Source: Enterobacter sp. 10-1 (GTDB taxonomy: Bacteria; Pseudomonadota; Gammaproteobacteria; Enterobacterales; Enterobacteriaceae). Taken from it: 64,000 bases of DNA. The position numbers were made by a program, and so were the translations under genes. Below, piece after piece: positions 32,361 to 39,712 of the stretch. Under the pieces are notes generated by a model. The model was not told the origin of the DNA. It saw only the letters and a program-made list of their open reading frames with translations, and did no database searches. The DNA is taken from the NCBI GenBank assembly GCA_002270295.1, contig NISF01000013.1:3409-67408 (forward strand), in the 5' to 3' direction. The first letter of the stretch is position 1. The number at the start of each line of letters is the position of its first letter.

Positions 32361-32488
32361 TATACGCTTCATTATTCAAACTACCTCGCCGTTGGCTGCA
32401 CTTATTCGCCTCCAGGTGCATAGTTAGCTATGTTTCTGGGGGTGAACTCGCTTACCGCCTCAATACGTCTTGAACGATTATGAGAATA
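32361..32488. repeat. ERIC-family intergenic repeat upstream of aroK
   Basis: This 128-base imperfect palindrome follows the ERIC consensus along its whole length: CGTTGGCTGC (32389-32398), CCTCCAG (32409-32415), the central CATAG/CTATG stem (32419-32432), CTGGGGGTGAACTC, and CTTACCGCC, with TTCAA and TTGAA near the ends. It sits about 150 bases before the aroK start. The rest of the hofQ-aroK gap (32213-32360 and 32489-32604) shows no gene; promoter elements for aroK must lie there, but I could not fix them. Judged by eye, without alignment. Confidence 0.7.
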
Positions 32489-32604
32489 AATCACCGGACA
32501 AAAAGGGAGGATTGATGCCGAACCCGACTCTCAAATCGGTACCCCTTGTATGCTAAATCCGTCCTCACGTCAAACACCTGAAACGTGTTTAGCAAGAAAA
32601 ACGC

Positions 32605-33840
32605 CTAATGCACTGCCAGAATACGTGGGGTAATGAAGACAACCAGTTCGCGGCGCTCATTATCTTTTCCGTCCCGGCGAAACAGCTGACCAAGCAGTGG
32701 AATATCGCCTAGTAGCGGAATACTATCGCGGGCAGATTTGTTCTTTTGTGAAAAAATCCCTCCCAGCGCCAGGGTTTCACCGCTGTTAACCTCAACCTGG
32801 GTTTCAATTTCCTGTTTATCGATCGCCAGTACTTCGCCATTTTCCTGCTTCAGCACCTGACCCGGCATATTTTCACTGATTCGCAGCTTCAGACGCACGC
32901 GGTTCTGTTGCAGTACCGTTGGCGTCACCTCCATTCCCAGCACGGCCTCTTTGAACTCGACCGCCGTTGCGCCGTTCTCTCCCCGGGAAACCTGATAGGG
33001 TATCTCGCTCCCCTGCTTGATACTGGCGGGCTGCATATGGGAAGCCAACAGGCGCGGGCTGGCGATGATGTCTACCTGCTGCTTTTGTTCCAGCGCCGAC
33101 AGCTCCAGCGCCAGCAGCCTCCCGTTAATGCGCCCGATATTAAAGCCCGTGCGCGTACTGGCATCGCTTGCCGCCAGCTGGCTGCCCAGCGCAGTAAATT
33201 TGCCGGAACCCGGCATGCTGCTGGCTTCAGCCAGGCTCCATTTCACGCCCAGCTCGCGCAGGCTGGTTTCACTCATTGAGACAATATGCGCCGCCAGCTC
33301 TACCTGGCCGACGGGCAGGTCCATCTCCAGAGCCCAGGCCTTCAGCGCGGCCAGATGTTCAGCGTCATCACGAATCAGCAGCCGGTTGGTGCGCTTATCG
33401 ACGGTCAGGCTACCGCGCGGGCTGAGCAGCCTGTCGCCGTCCTTCGCAAGCTCGCCCGCATCAGCATAGCGCAGCACGACGCTATGCCGCTGCAAGGGGA
33501 GATTCTGTGCTCGTTTTGCGCGATCCGACTCAAGCTGCGCCTGCTGCGCTTTTTTCCACGCCAAAGTATGCACATACAGTATCGTTCCCTGCTGGCTGAA
33601 CGTCAGCCCGGAGCTGTCGACAACTGACCGTAGAGCCTGCTGCCAGGGAACGTTATTCAGGCGCAGCGAGAGCGTTCCGCTAACGTCGGAAGCCACAACC
33701 AGATTCTGTTGTCGCAGCGCCGCCAGCGTTTGTAGCACCTGAGCCACCGGGGCCTCATCAACCACCAGAGATATCGGCTGCTCTTTTTTTGCCGCCGCGA
33801 CCGCCAGCGGCAACAGAAATAACAGGCTTATCCATCGCAT
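32605..33840 (-). CDS. hofQ: DNA uptake outer-membrane secretin HofQ
   Basis: A 411-residue secretin homologous to PilQ/ComE. It has a signal peptide (MRWISLLFLLPLAVAAA), N-terminal STN-like and N0/N1 domains (about 25-190), and the secretin beta domain (ASPRLLASHMQPASIKQGSEIPYQVSRGENG to ETLALGGIFSQKNKSARDSIPLLGDIP). In Haemophilus and E. coli the set supports DNA uptake for use as nutrient. The ATG at 33840 has GAGGAG seven bases upstream; a GTG at 33855 overlaps that site and is unlikely. It overlaps hofP by 83 bases. Confidence 0.93.
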   Translation of the reverse strand: MRWISLLFLLPLAVAAAKKEQPISLVVDEAPVAQVLQTLAALRQQNLVVASDVSGTLSLRLNNVPWQQALRSVVDSSGLTFSQQGTILYVHTLAWKKAQQAQLESDRAKRAQNLPLQRHSVVLRYADAGELAKDGDRLLSPRGSLTVDKRTNRLLIRDDAEHLAALKAWALEMDLPVGQVELAAHIVSMSETSLRELGVKWSLAEASSMPGSGKFTALGSQLAASDASTRTGFNIGRINGRLLALELSALEQKQQVDIIASPRLLASHMQPASIKQGSEIPYQVSRGENGATAVEFKEAVLGMEVTPTVLQQNRVRLKLRISENMPGQVLKQENGEVLAIDKQEIETQVEVNSGETLALGGIFSQKNKSARDSIPLLGDIPLLGQLFRRDGKDNERRELVVFITPRILAVH

Positions 33841-34159
33841 CTTTTTTCTCCTCACGCAGCCAGCGCCAGTGCCGGGGGTCGCATCCCGGCCCCGTCGTTA
33901 TTTCGATTTTTTCCGCCGTCAGCAGGCTAATCTTCCAGCCGGCCGCGAGGGTTTCGTTTACCCTCACCCGACGCCACTTTCCCGCGCTGTCCTGCAGGAT
34001 ACCAATCCACTGCTCCGGGGAACCTATCGCCCCGCCGTAGCGCCACTGCGTCAGTTGCGCCACCTGACAGCGATCTTCCGCCGGCTGGAAGGGATCTCGC
34101 TCCTCGCCGGGCAGAGGAAGAGGTAGCAGCAGCACCAGACTCCACCATTTACTCCGCAT
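33758..34159 (-). CDS. hofP: HofP, DNA-uptake/pilus assembly protein (PilP-like)
   Basis: A 133-residue protein (MRSKWWSLVLLLPLPLPGEE) with a signal-like hydrophobic start, then RDPFQP and a beta-rich region (QWIGILQDSAGKWRRVRVNETLAAGWKISLL), resembling PilP. It is thought to link the inner-membrane HofMNO proteins to the HofQ secretin. The C-terminal 27 codons overlap hofQ in another frame, an arrangement I also recall from E. coli. It overlaps hofO by 11 bases. Confidence 0.88.
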   Translation of the reverse strand: MRSKWWSLVLLLPLPLPGEERDPFQPAEDRCQVAQLTQWRYGGAIGSPEQWIGILQDSAGKWRRVRVNETLAAGWKISLLTAEKIEITTGPGCDPRHWRWLREEKKDAMDKPVISVAAGGRGGKKRAADISGG

Positions 34160-34598
34160 CTTCGGCCTCCAGCTGCAGGCTCAGCCGCAGCACCTTTTTC
34201 TGCGGATGTAGCGAAAACGCGACAACCCGCATCCCGCAGTCTGCCAACCAGGAAAAGAGAGCCGGTACCGACGGCCAGCGCAGCTCAAGCACCATCTCCC
34301 CGCCTCTTCCTCCGGGCTTCCAGGCAATCAGCGCCGCCTCATCGACCGGCAGATGAAGCGGGGAAAAAGCCCGTCTCGCCAGCCCGACCGCCTCCTCCTG
34401 GGCCAGCGCTCCCCGCAGCGGCAGCAGCTTCCGCCACTGCTGGCGCAGACGATCCGAGCGGCCGTTTTCCTGCGCCGGTGGCGGAGCTATCAGCCAGAAA
34501 CCGGCGGCGATCGTGAGCGGCAGCGCGATTGCCAGCGCCAGCCAACCGCCGCGAAGAGGGAAAAGTGATGCCTTCCAGCGCTCAATGAGTGCCCGCAT
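34149..34598 (-). CDS. hofO: HofO, DNA-uptake/pilus assembly protein (PilO-like)
   Basis: A 149-residue protein with one N-terminal membrane segment (GGWLALAIALPLTIAAGFWLIA, about residues 17-38) and a soluble periplasmic domain, the layout of PilO/GspM-type proteins. Sequence divergence from E. coli HofO is high, so the name rests on gene order and architecture. The start at 34598 has a CAGGAG ribosome site; a longer frame up to 34688 lies within hofN. It overlaps hofN by 17 bases and hofP by 11. Confidence 0.85.
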   Translation of the reverse strand: MRALIERWKASLFPLRGGWLALAIALPLTIAAGFWLIAPPPAQENGRSDRLRQQWRKLLPLRGALAQEEAVGLARRAFSPLHLPVDEAALIAWKPGGRGGEMVLELRWPSVPALFSWLADCGMRVVAFSLHPQKKVLRLSLQLEAEDAE

Positions 34599-35121
34599 AA
34601 ACGCTTTCTCCTGCAAGGGAAAAACTAAACAGCCAGCGCCCACCGCCATCGCGCCGGGTTTCACCGGTTTTTGCCGGCCGAAATCCATCGATCTTCGTCA
34701 GCGCGGTTTCCAGCGCCGATAATGCGTTCAGGTGAAGGGTCAGGCCGCTGAGCGTCAGGGTGTTTTGCTGATATTCCAGCCGGGTTAGCCAGGCCGGCTC
34801 CGGCACCAGCGACGCAATCTTGCGCAGCCGCGGCTGCCAGGATCGGGTCAGCTCCCGCTGCCGTTGGCGCAGGTGCTGCTTTTCATGCTGCCGGAGCTGC
34901 TCGCGCATCAGGCTTTCACGCTGCTGGAGCGCGGCATACAGCTGATTTTCGGCTGCTAATCTCACTGAGCCGAGCCTGTCGTCCGCTTCCCGCGACGCCC
35001 GGGAAAGCGATAGCGCCATCAGCAGGCCCAGCAGCAGCCCGCCGGCAGAGAGCAGCCAAAGGCGCAGCCGCTGCCGCCGACGCGTTTCCCGCCAGGGAAG
35101 AAAGTTGATTGCCTGCACCAC
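34582..35121 (-). CDS. hofN: HofN, DNA-uptake/pilus assembly protein (PilN-like)
   Basis: A 179-residue bitopic protein. The N-terminus INFLPWRETRRRQR is the PilN signature that binds its PilM partner, followed by a membrane helix (LLSAGGLLLGLLMALSL) and a coiled-coil/ferredoxin-like periplasmic domain. The probable start is the GTG at 35121 (GTGGTG pair), two bases after the hofM stop, giving exactly the E. coli length; an ATG at 35214 would bury 31 codons in hofM. Start assignment is moderately certain. Confidence 0.85.
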   Translation of the reverse strand: MVQAINFLPWRETRRRQRLRLWLLSAGGLLLGLLMALSLSRASREADDRLGSVRLAAENQLYAALQQRESLMREQLRQHEKQHLRQRQRELTRSWQPRLRKIASLVPEPAWLTRLEYQQNTLTLSGLTLHLNALSALETALTKIDGFRPAKTGETRRDGGGRWLFSFSLAGESVYAGTH

Positions 35122-35123
35122 GA

Positions 35124-35909
35124 TCAGCGCACTCCCAGCGCAAGCCCTAGCGCCACGACGAAGCTGTCGCCGCTGGAAGGAAGCGGAGGCTGCAGGCGAT
35201 GGATCACGCTCCACGGGTCAAAGCGATATTCATCGGCAGGCCGGGCCGCGCAAAGCCCGAGCTGCCGGACGTTTAATCGCGCGGAAAGCTGAGCGAATGA
35301 GGCAACCTCTGCGCACGGGCAGCTGCCCCAGCTATCCTGCAAAGCCCATATCCAGTGCATTTCATCCTGCCACGCCAGTCCTGACCATTCCGGGGGCAGC
35401 CAGGGGAAAAAGGCGTTGAGGGCGCTGGCATCCGGGACAATGGCGCTAACCCTGAGCTTTAGCCGGGCGGCAAGCTGGCGTAGCGCGTCGATATCCAGCC
35501 GCTGAGCGGCAGTCACCCGCCACTCGTTGGCGACCGAGGATGCGCTATAATCGACGCATAATGAGGAGGCGGGCATTTCCAGCTGCTGGGCCATAGCGCT
35601 GGCTGCCCACATCGCCAGCTCGCTTTCACGCAGAGAAAGCTGCGGATGAGGGAGTCTCTTTTGCAGCGTTCGGCTGGCGGGAAAGGCGATGCTCACCTGA
35701 TGCTGTAGCGGCAGCTCCCGTCGCCAGCCGCGCAGCCGCTCGGCCAGCGCAATGCCGTCAGCCACCTGCCCGTTTCGGACGATGCCGGGAGCCAGCGCAA
35801 TATGCCACCAGCGACACAGCGCCCAGCGGGAGCGTTCAAGCCGCAGCGCCACGATAGCTATCTTATCCTGCTGGATATGCATCCCTATTCGCCAGTTCCT
35901 GAAAGCCAT
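35124..35909 (-). CDS. hofM: HofM, DNA-uptake/pilus assembly ATPase-like protein (PilM-like)
   Basis: A 261-residue protein of the actin-like PilM/HofM family (WRIGMHIQQDKIAIVALRLER at the start). It is the first gene of hofMNOPQ and would sit on the cytoplasmic face, binding the HofN tail. Similarity is modest, as is usual in this fast-evolving set. It is divergent from mrcA with a 117-base gap. I looked for a CRP-S (Sxy-dependent) site upstream and saw no convincing one. Confidence 0.87.
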   Translation of the reverse strand: MAFRNWRIGMHIQQDKIAIVALRLERSRWALCRWWHIALAPGIVRNGQVADGIALAERLRGWRRELPLQHQVSIAFPASRTLQKRLPHPQLSLRESELAMWAASAMAQQLEMPASSLCVDYSASSVANEWRVTAAQRLDIDALRQLAARLKLRVSAIVPDASALNAFFPWLPPEWSGLAWQDEMHWIWALQDSWGSCPCAEVASFAQLSARLNVRQLGLCAARPADEYRFDPWSVIHRLQPPLPSSGDSFVVALGLALGVR

Positions 35910-36026
35910 GGTGATATCTCCTTATCCGCCGTTACGGTTGAGCTCTATCAATGCACCAGGCTTGCCTTTATACTACTGCGCGTTTGTTTATAAACTGCCC
36001 AAATAAAACTAAATGGGAAATCTCCG

Positions 36027-38585
36027 GTGAAGTTCGTAAAGTATCTATTCATCCTTGCAGTCTGTTGCGTTCTGCTGGGTGCAGGCTCGATTTTTGGCCT
36101 TTATAAATATATTGAGCCACAGCTCCCCGATGTCGCGACCCTGAAGGATGTGCGCCTGCAGATCCCGATGCAGGTCTACAGCGCGGATGGCGAGCTTATT
36201 GCGCAATATGGCGAGAAGCGCCGTATTCCCGTAACCCTGCAACAAATGCCGCCTGAGCTGCTCAAAGCGTTTATTGCCACCGAAGACAGCCGCTTTTATG
36301 AGCATCATGGCGTCGATCCGGTCGGTATTTTTCGTGCAGCCAGCGTCGCCATGTTCTCTGGCCATGCGTCGCAGGGCGCCAGCACCATCACCCAGCAGCT
36401 AGCGCGTAACTTCTTCCTTAGTCCGGAGAAGACGCTGATGCGTAAGATCAAAGAGGCATTCCTCGCGATCCGCATCGAGCAGCTGCTGAACAAAGATGAA
36501 ATCCTTGAGCTGTACCTGAATAAAATCTACCTCGGCTATCGCGCCTATGGCGTCGGCGCCGCGGCGCAGGTCTACTTTGGTAAATCCGTCGACCAGCTCA
36601 GCCTGAGCGAAATGGCCGTCATTGCCGGCTTGCCGAAGGCGCCGTCGACCTTTAACCCGCTGTACTCAATGGACCGCGCGACCGCACGCCGCAACGTGGT
36701 GCTGGCGCGTATGCTGAGCGAAGGCTATATCACGCAGCCTCAGTACGACCAGGCGCGTGGCGAAGCGATCGATGCCCGATACCATGCGCCGGAAATCGCC
36801 TTCTCCTCACCGTACCTCAGCGAAATGGTGCGTCAGGAGATGGTTAACCGCTACGGCGAAAAGGCCTATGAAGACGGCTATCGCGTCTACACCACGATTA
36901 CCCGTAAAAACCAGCAGGCGGCTCAGCAGGCGGTGCGTAATAACGTGCTGGACTACGACATGCGCCACGGCTATCGCGGACCGGCAGGCGTGCTGTGGAA
37001 AGTGGGTGAAACCCCGTGGGACAACAAGAAAATCATCGCGACCTTAAAAAATCAGCCCGGCGCCGGGCCGCTCTCTCCGGCGGTCGTGACGTCAGCGAAT
37101 CCGCAGGAAGCCGTTGCGCTGCTCGCTGACGGTACGTCGGTGATGCTGAATATGGACGGCGTTCGCTGGGCTCGTCGCTTTATCTCTGATACCCAGCAGG
37201 GTGCCACGCCGCGTAAAGTGACCGACGCAGTGCAGACGGGGCAGCAGATCTGGGTCCGTCAGGTGGGCAGCAGCTGGTGGCTATCGCAGGTACCGGATGT
37301 AAACTCGGCGCTGGTCTCCATTAACCCGCAAAATGGCGCCATTATCGCGCTGGTCGGCGGCTTCGACTTTAATCAGAGCAAATTTAACCGCGCCACCCAG
37401 GCCTTGCGTCAGGTGGGGTCGAACATTAAACCGTTCCTCTACACCGCAGCGATGGATAAAGGCTTAACCCTGGCGAGCATGCTCAACGATGTGCCGATTT
37501 CCCGCTGGGATGCCGGCGCGGGTTCTGACTGGCAGCCGAAAAACTCACCGCCGCAGTACGCGGGGCCAATTCGTCTGCGTCAGGGGCTGGGACAGTCGAA
37601 AAACGTGGTGATGGTTCGCGCGATGCGCGCGATGGGCGTTGATTACGCGGCGGAATACCTGCAGCGGTTCGGCTTCCCGGCGCAGAACATCGTGCATACC
37701 GAATCCCTGGCGCTGGGTTCAGCGTCCTTTACGCCGCTACAGGTTGCCCGCGGCTACTCGGTGATGGCCAACGGCGGCTTCCTGATCACACCGTTCTTTA
37801 TCAGTAAGATAGAAAACGATCAGGGCGGCGTAATCTTCGAAGAGCGGCCGAAAATTGCCTGCCCGCAGTGCAACTCCCCGGTGATTTACGGCGATACGCC
37901 GAAGTCCAACGTTCTGGAGAATAAAGACGTCGAAGAGGTGGCGACCTCTGAAGATCCGCAAAACCCGGCAGTTCCGCCGCAGCCGCAGCTTGAACAGGCT
38001 AACCAGGCGCTGGTTGCCCAGAGCGGAACGCCGGAGTACGCGCCGCACGTGATTAACACGCCGCTGGCCTTCCTGATTAAAAGCGCGCTGAACAGCAACA
38101 TCTTCGGCGAGCCGGGCTGGATGGGAACCGGCTGGCGCGCCGGCCGCGATCTACAGCGCCACGATATTGGCGGCAAAACGGGGACCACCAATAGCTCGAA
38201 AGATGCGTGGTTCTCAGGCTACGGCCCGGGCGTGGTGACGTCAGTATGGATTGGCTTTGACGATCACCGACGCGATCTGGGCCGCACCACCGCTTCCGGC
38301 GCCATTAAAGAGCAGATCTCCGGCTACGAGGGGGGGGCGAAAAGCGCCCAACCGGCGTGGGATGACTTTATGAAGAGAGTGCTTGAAGGCGTACCGGAAG
38401 AGCCGCTGACGCCGCCTTCCGGCATAGTCACGGTCAATATCGATCGCAGCACTGGCCAGCTGGCCAGCGGTGGCAATAGCCGCGCGGAGTACTTTATTGA
38501 CGGCACGCAGCCCACGCAGCAGGCGGTCCATGAAGTCGGTACGACCCTTACCGACGGCGGTGGAGAGACCCACGAGCTGTTCTGA
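36027..38585 (+). CDS. mrcA: Penicillin-binding protein 1A (peptidoglycan glycosyltransferase/DD-transpeptidase)
   Basis: An 852-residue bifunctional class A PBP. The N-terminal membrane anchor is YLFILAVCCVLLGAGSIFGL. The glycosyltransferase domain (about 55-230) has catalytic glutamate 86 in TEDSRFYEHHG and GASTITQQLARN. The transpeptidase domain (about 430-770) has the active serine in GSNIKPF (about 465), SKN in GQSKNVVMV and KTG in GGKTGTTNSSKDAWF (about 715). It synthesises and crosslinks septal and side-wall peptidoglycan in the periplasm. A run of eight G lies in the coding sequence at 38330-38337. The mrcA-nudE terminator follows. Confidence 0.98.
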   Translation: MKFVKYLFILAVCCVLLGAGSIFGLYKYIEPQLPDVATLKDVRLQIPMQVYSADGELIAQYGEKRRIPVTLQQMPPELLKAFIATEDSRFYEHHGVDPVGIFRAASVAMFSGHASQGASTITQQLARNFFLSPEKTLMRKIKEAFLAIRIEQLLNKDEILELYLNKIYLGYRAYGVGAAAQVYFGKSVDQLSLSEMAVIAGLPKAPSTFNPLYSMDRATARRNVVLARMLSEGYITQPQYDQARGEAIDARYHAPEIAFSSPYLSEMVRQEMVNRYGEKAYEDGYRVYTTITRKNQQAAQQAVRNNVLDYDMRHGYRGPAGVLWKVGETPWDNKKIIATLKNQPGAGPLSPAVVTSANPQEAVALLADGTSVMLNMDGVRWARRFISDTQQGATPRKVTDAVQTGQQIWVRQVGSSWWLSQVPDVNSALVSINPQNGAIIALVGGFDFNQSKFNRATQALRQVGSNIKPFLYTAAMDKGLTLASMLNDVPISRWDAGAGSDWQPKNSPPQYAGPIRLRQGLGQSKNVVMVRAMRAMGVDYAAEYLQRFGFPAQNIVHTESLALGSASFTPLQVARGYSVMANGGFLITPFFISKIENDQGGVIFEERPKIACPQCNSPVIYGDTPKSNVLENKDVEEVATSEDPQNPAVPPQPQLEQANQALVAQSGTPEYAPHVINTPLAFLIKSALNSNIFGEPGWMGTGWRAGRDLQRHDIGGKTGTTNSSKDAWFSGYGPGVVTSVWIGFDDHRRDLGRTTASGAIKEQISGYEGGAKSAQPAWDDFMKRVLEGVPEEPLTPPSGIVTVNIDRSTGQLASGGNSRAEYFIDGTQPTQQAVHEVGTTLTDGGGETHELF

Positions 38586-38595
38586 CAAAAACAAA

Positions 38596-38625
38596 AAAAG
38601 CGCCTGCGGGCGCTTTTTCTTTTTC
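38596..38625. terminator. Bidirectional terminator between mrcA and nudE
   Basis: AAAGCGCC/GGCGCTTT with a TGCG loop (38597-38616), flanked by an A run and by TTTTTCTTTTT. It can end mrcA on the plus strand and nudE on the minus strand. Confidence 0.9.
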
Positions 38626-38675
38626 ATCCATCCGTACGCTCAATGCGTCGCATCGCCGCAAGGAGCGTCTTCGAA

Positions 38676-39236
38676 CTACAGGCGGCCCTGCGCCTGCAGC
38701 CATTCACGCAGCAGGAACAGCGCGCTGACGTTGCGTGCTTCGTTAAAATCTTCTTCGTCCAGCAGCGTCATCAGCTCGGATAGCGGCCAGCGCACCTGCG
38801 GTAAGGGTTCCGGCTCATCGCCCGGCAGCGATTCAGGGTAGAGATCTTCGGCAACCAGGATATTCATTTTGCTGGAAAAGTAGGACGGTGCCATGCTCAG
38901 CTTTTTCAGAAACGTCAGCTTCTGCGCGCCGAAGCCGACCTCTTCTTTCAGCTCGCGGTTCGCCGCTTCCAGCACGCTCTCGCCCGGATCGATCAGCCCT
39001 TTCGAGAAACCTAACTCATAGGACTCCGTTCCTACCGCGTATTCGCGAATCAGAATAATATGGTCGTCGACAATCGGCACAATCATCACGGCTTCACGCG
39101 TAGAAGGCCGCATGCGTTCATAAACGCGCCGCACGCCGTTGCTGAATTCCAGATCCACGCTTTCAACGTTAAAAAGACGCGAACGCGCTACCGTTTCAAC
39201 ATTGAGAATGGTGGGTTTTTGTAATGATTTGCTCAT
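38676..39236 (-). CDS. nudE: ADP compounds hydrolase NudE (Nudix)
   Basis: A 186-residue Nudix hydrolase. The Nudix box G-x5-E-x7-REUxEExGU is intact at residues 80-103 (GLIDPGESVLEAANRELKEE followed by VGFG). E. coli NudE cleaves ADP-ribose, NADH and diadenosine polyphosphates. The length equals that of E. coli. It is convergent with mrcA and divergent from igaA across a 476-base gap. Confidence 0.96.
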   Translation of the reverse strand: MSKSLQKPTILNVETVARSRLFNVESVDLEFSNGVRRVYERMRPSTREAVMIVPIVDDHIILIREYAVGTESYELGFSKGLIDPGESVLEAANRELKEEVGFGAQKLTFLKKLSMAPSYFSSKMNILVAEDLYPESLPGDEPEPLPQVRWPLSELMTLLDEEDFNEARNVSALFLLREWLQAQGRL

Positions 39237-39712
39237 TGTTATCGGTCTATGCTGTGATTACAGAGGTCATTGTGCGATATGGAGCACGCTTTCGGCAATT
39301 CAATTCGCCACTAATTTACATAGTTGCAACGTATTCGGTCGCAATGAGAGAATCATAAAGATAAAAAAGTCAATAGGTTGAAATGTATTTGAGAATTTAC
39401 CGATTCCTGCATTTTAACGTTTTTGATAAGCTTGTATGCTGCTGTAACGCGCAATAAATTTTCCCTTACTTACACAATATCTGCCGGTAGCAAACTGCAG
39501 GCTCACGCGACGAGCCTCCCCCGTCGGGCGTTAGTGTCGCCGGCAGTCTGAGCGGATAGCGCGCAGAAACCGAAGCGTACCGAGCGTAGCCGAGGATTTC
39601 TCGCTCTTTCCTGGCCCATAATCGCAGGTAAAATAATCCTGAAGGATGGCTTTTGAGTGTTAATGGCAGCCAACGATACCGGTAAGAAAAGAATAACTAT
39701 GATGGGATGGGC
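39237..39712. other. nudE-igaA intergenic region with structured element
   Basis: The first 240 bases are AT-rich and carry the expected divergent promoters, none of which I can fix. A structured stretch lies at 39481-39546: perfect arms CTGCCGG/CCGGCAG (39481-39487, 39540-39546) enclose an inner stem CGACG/CGTCG (39508-39512, 39522-39526). No T run follows on either strand, so it is not a simple terminator. I recognise no gene here; a long minus-strand frame starting in igaA and entering this gap is a shadow. Confidence 0.5.

Noticed and set aside
35910-36026. CRP-S (Sxy-dependent) competence site upstream of hofM
   Set aside because: No TGCGA-N6-TCGCA-like sequence found; TGCGCG alone is insufficient.
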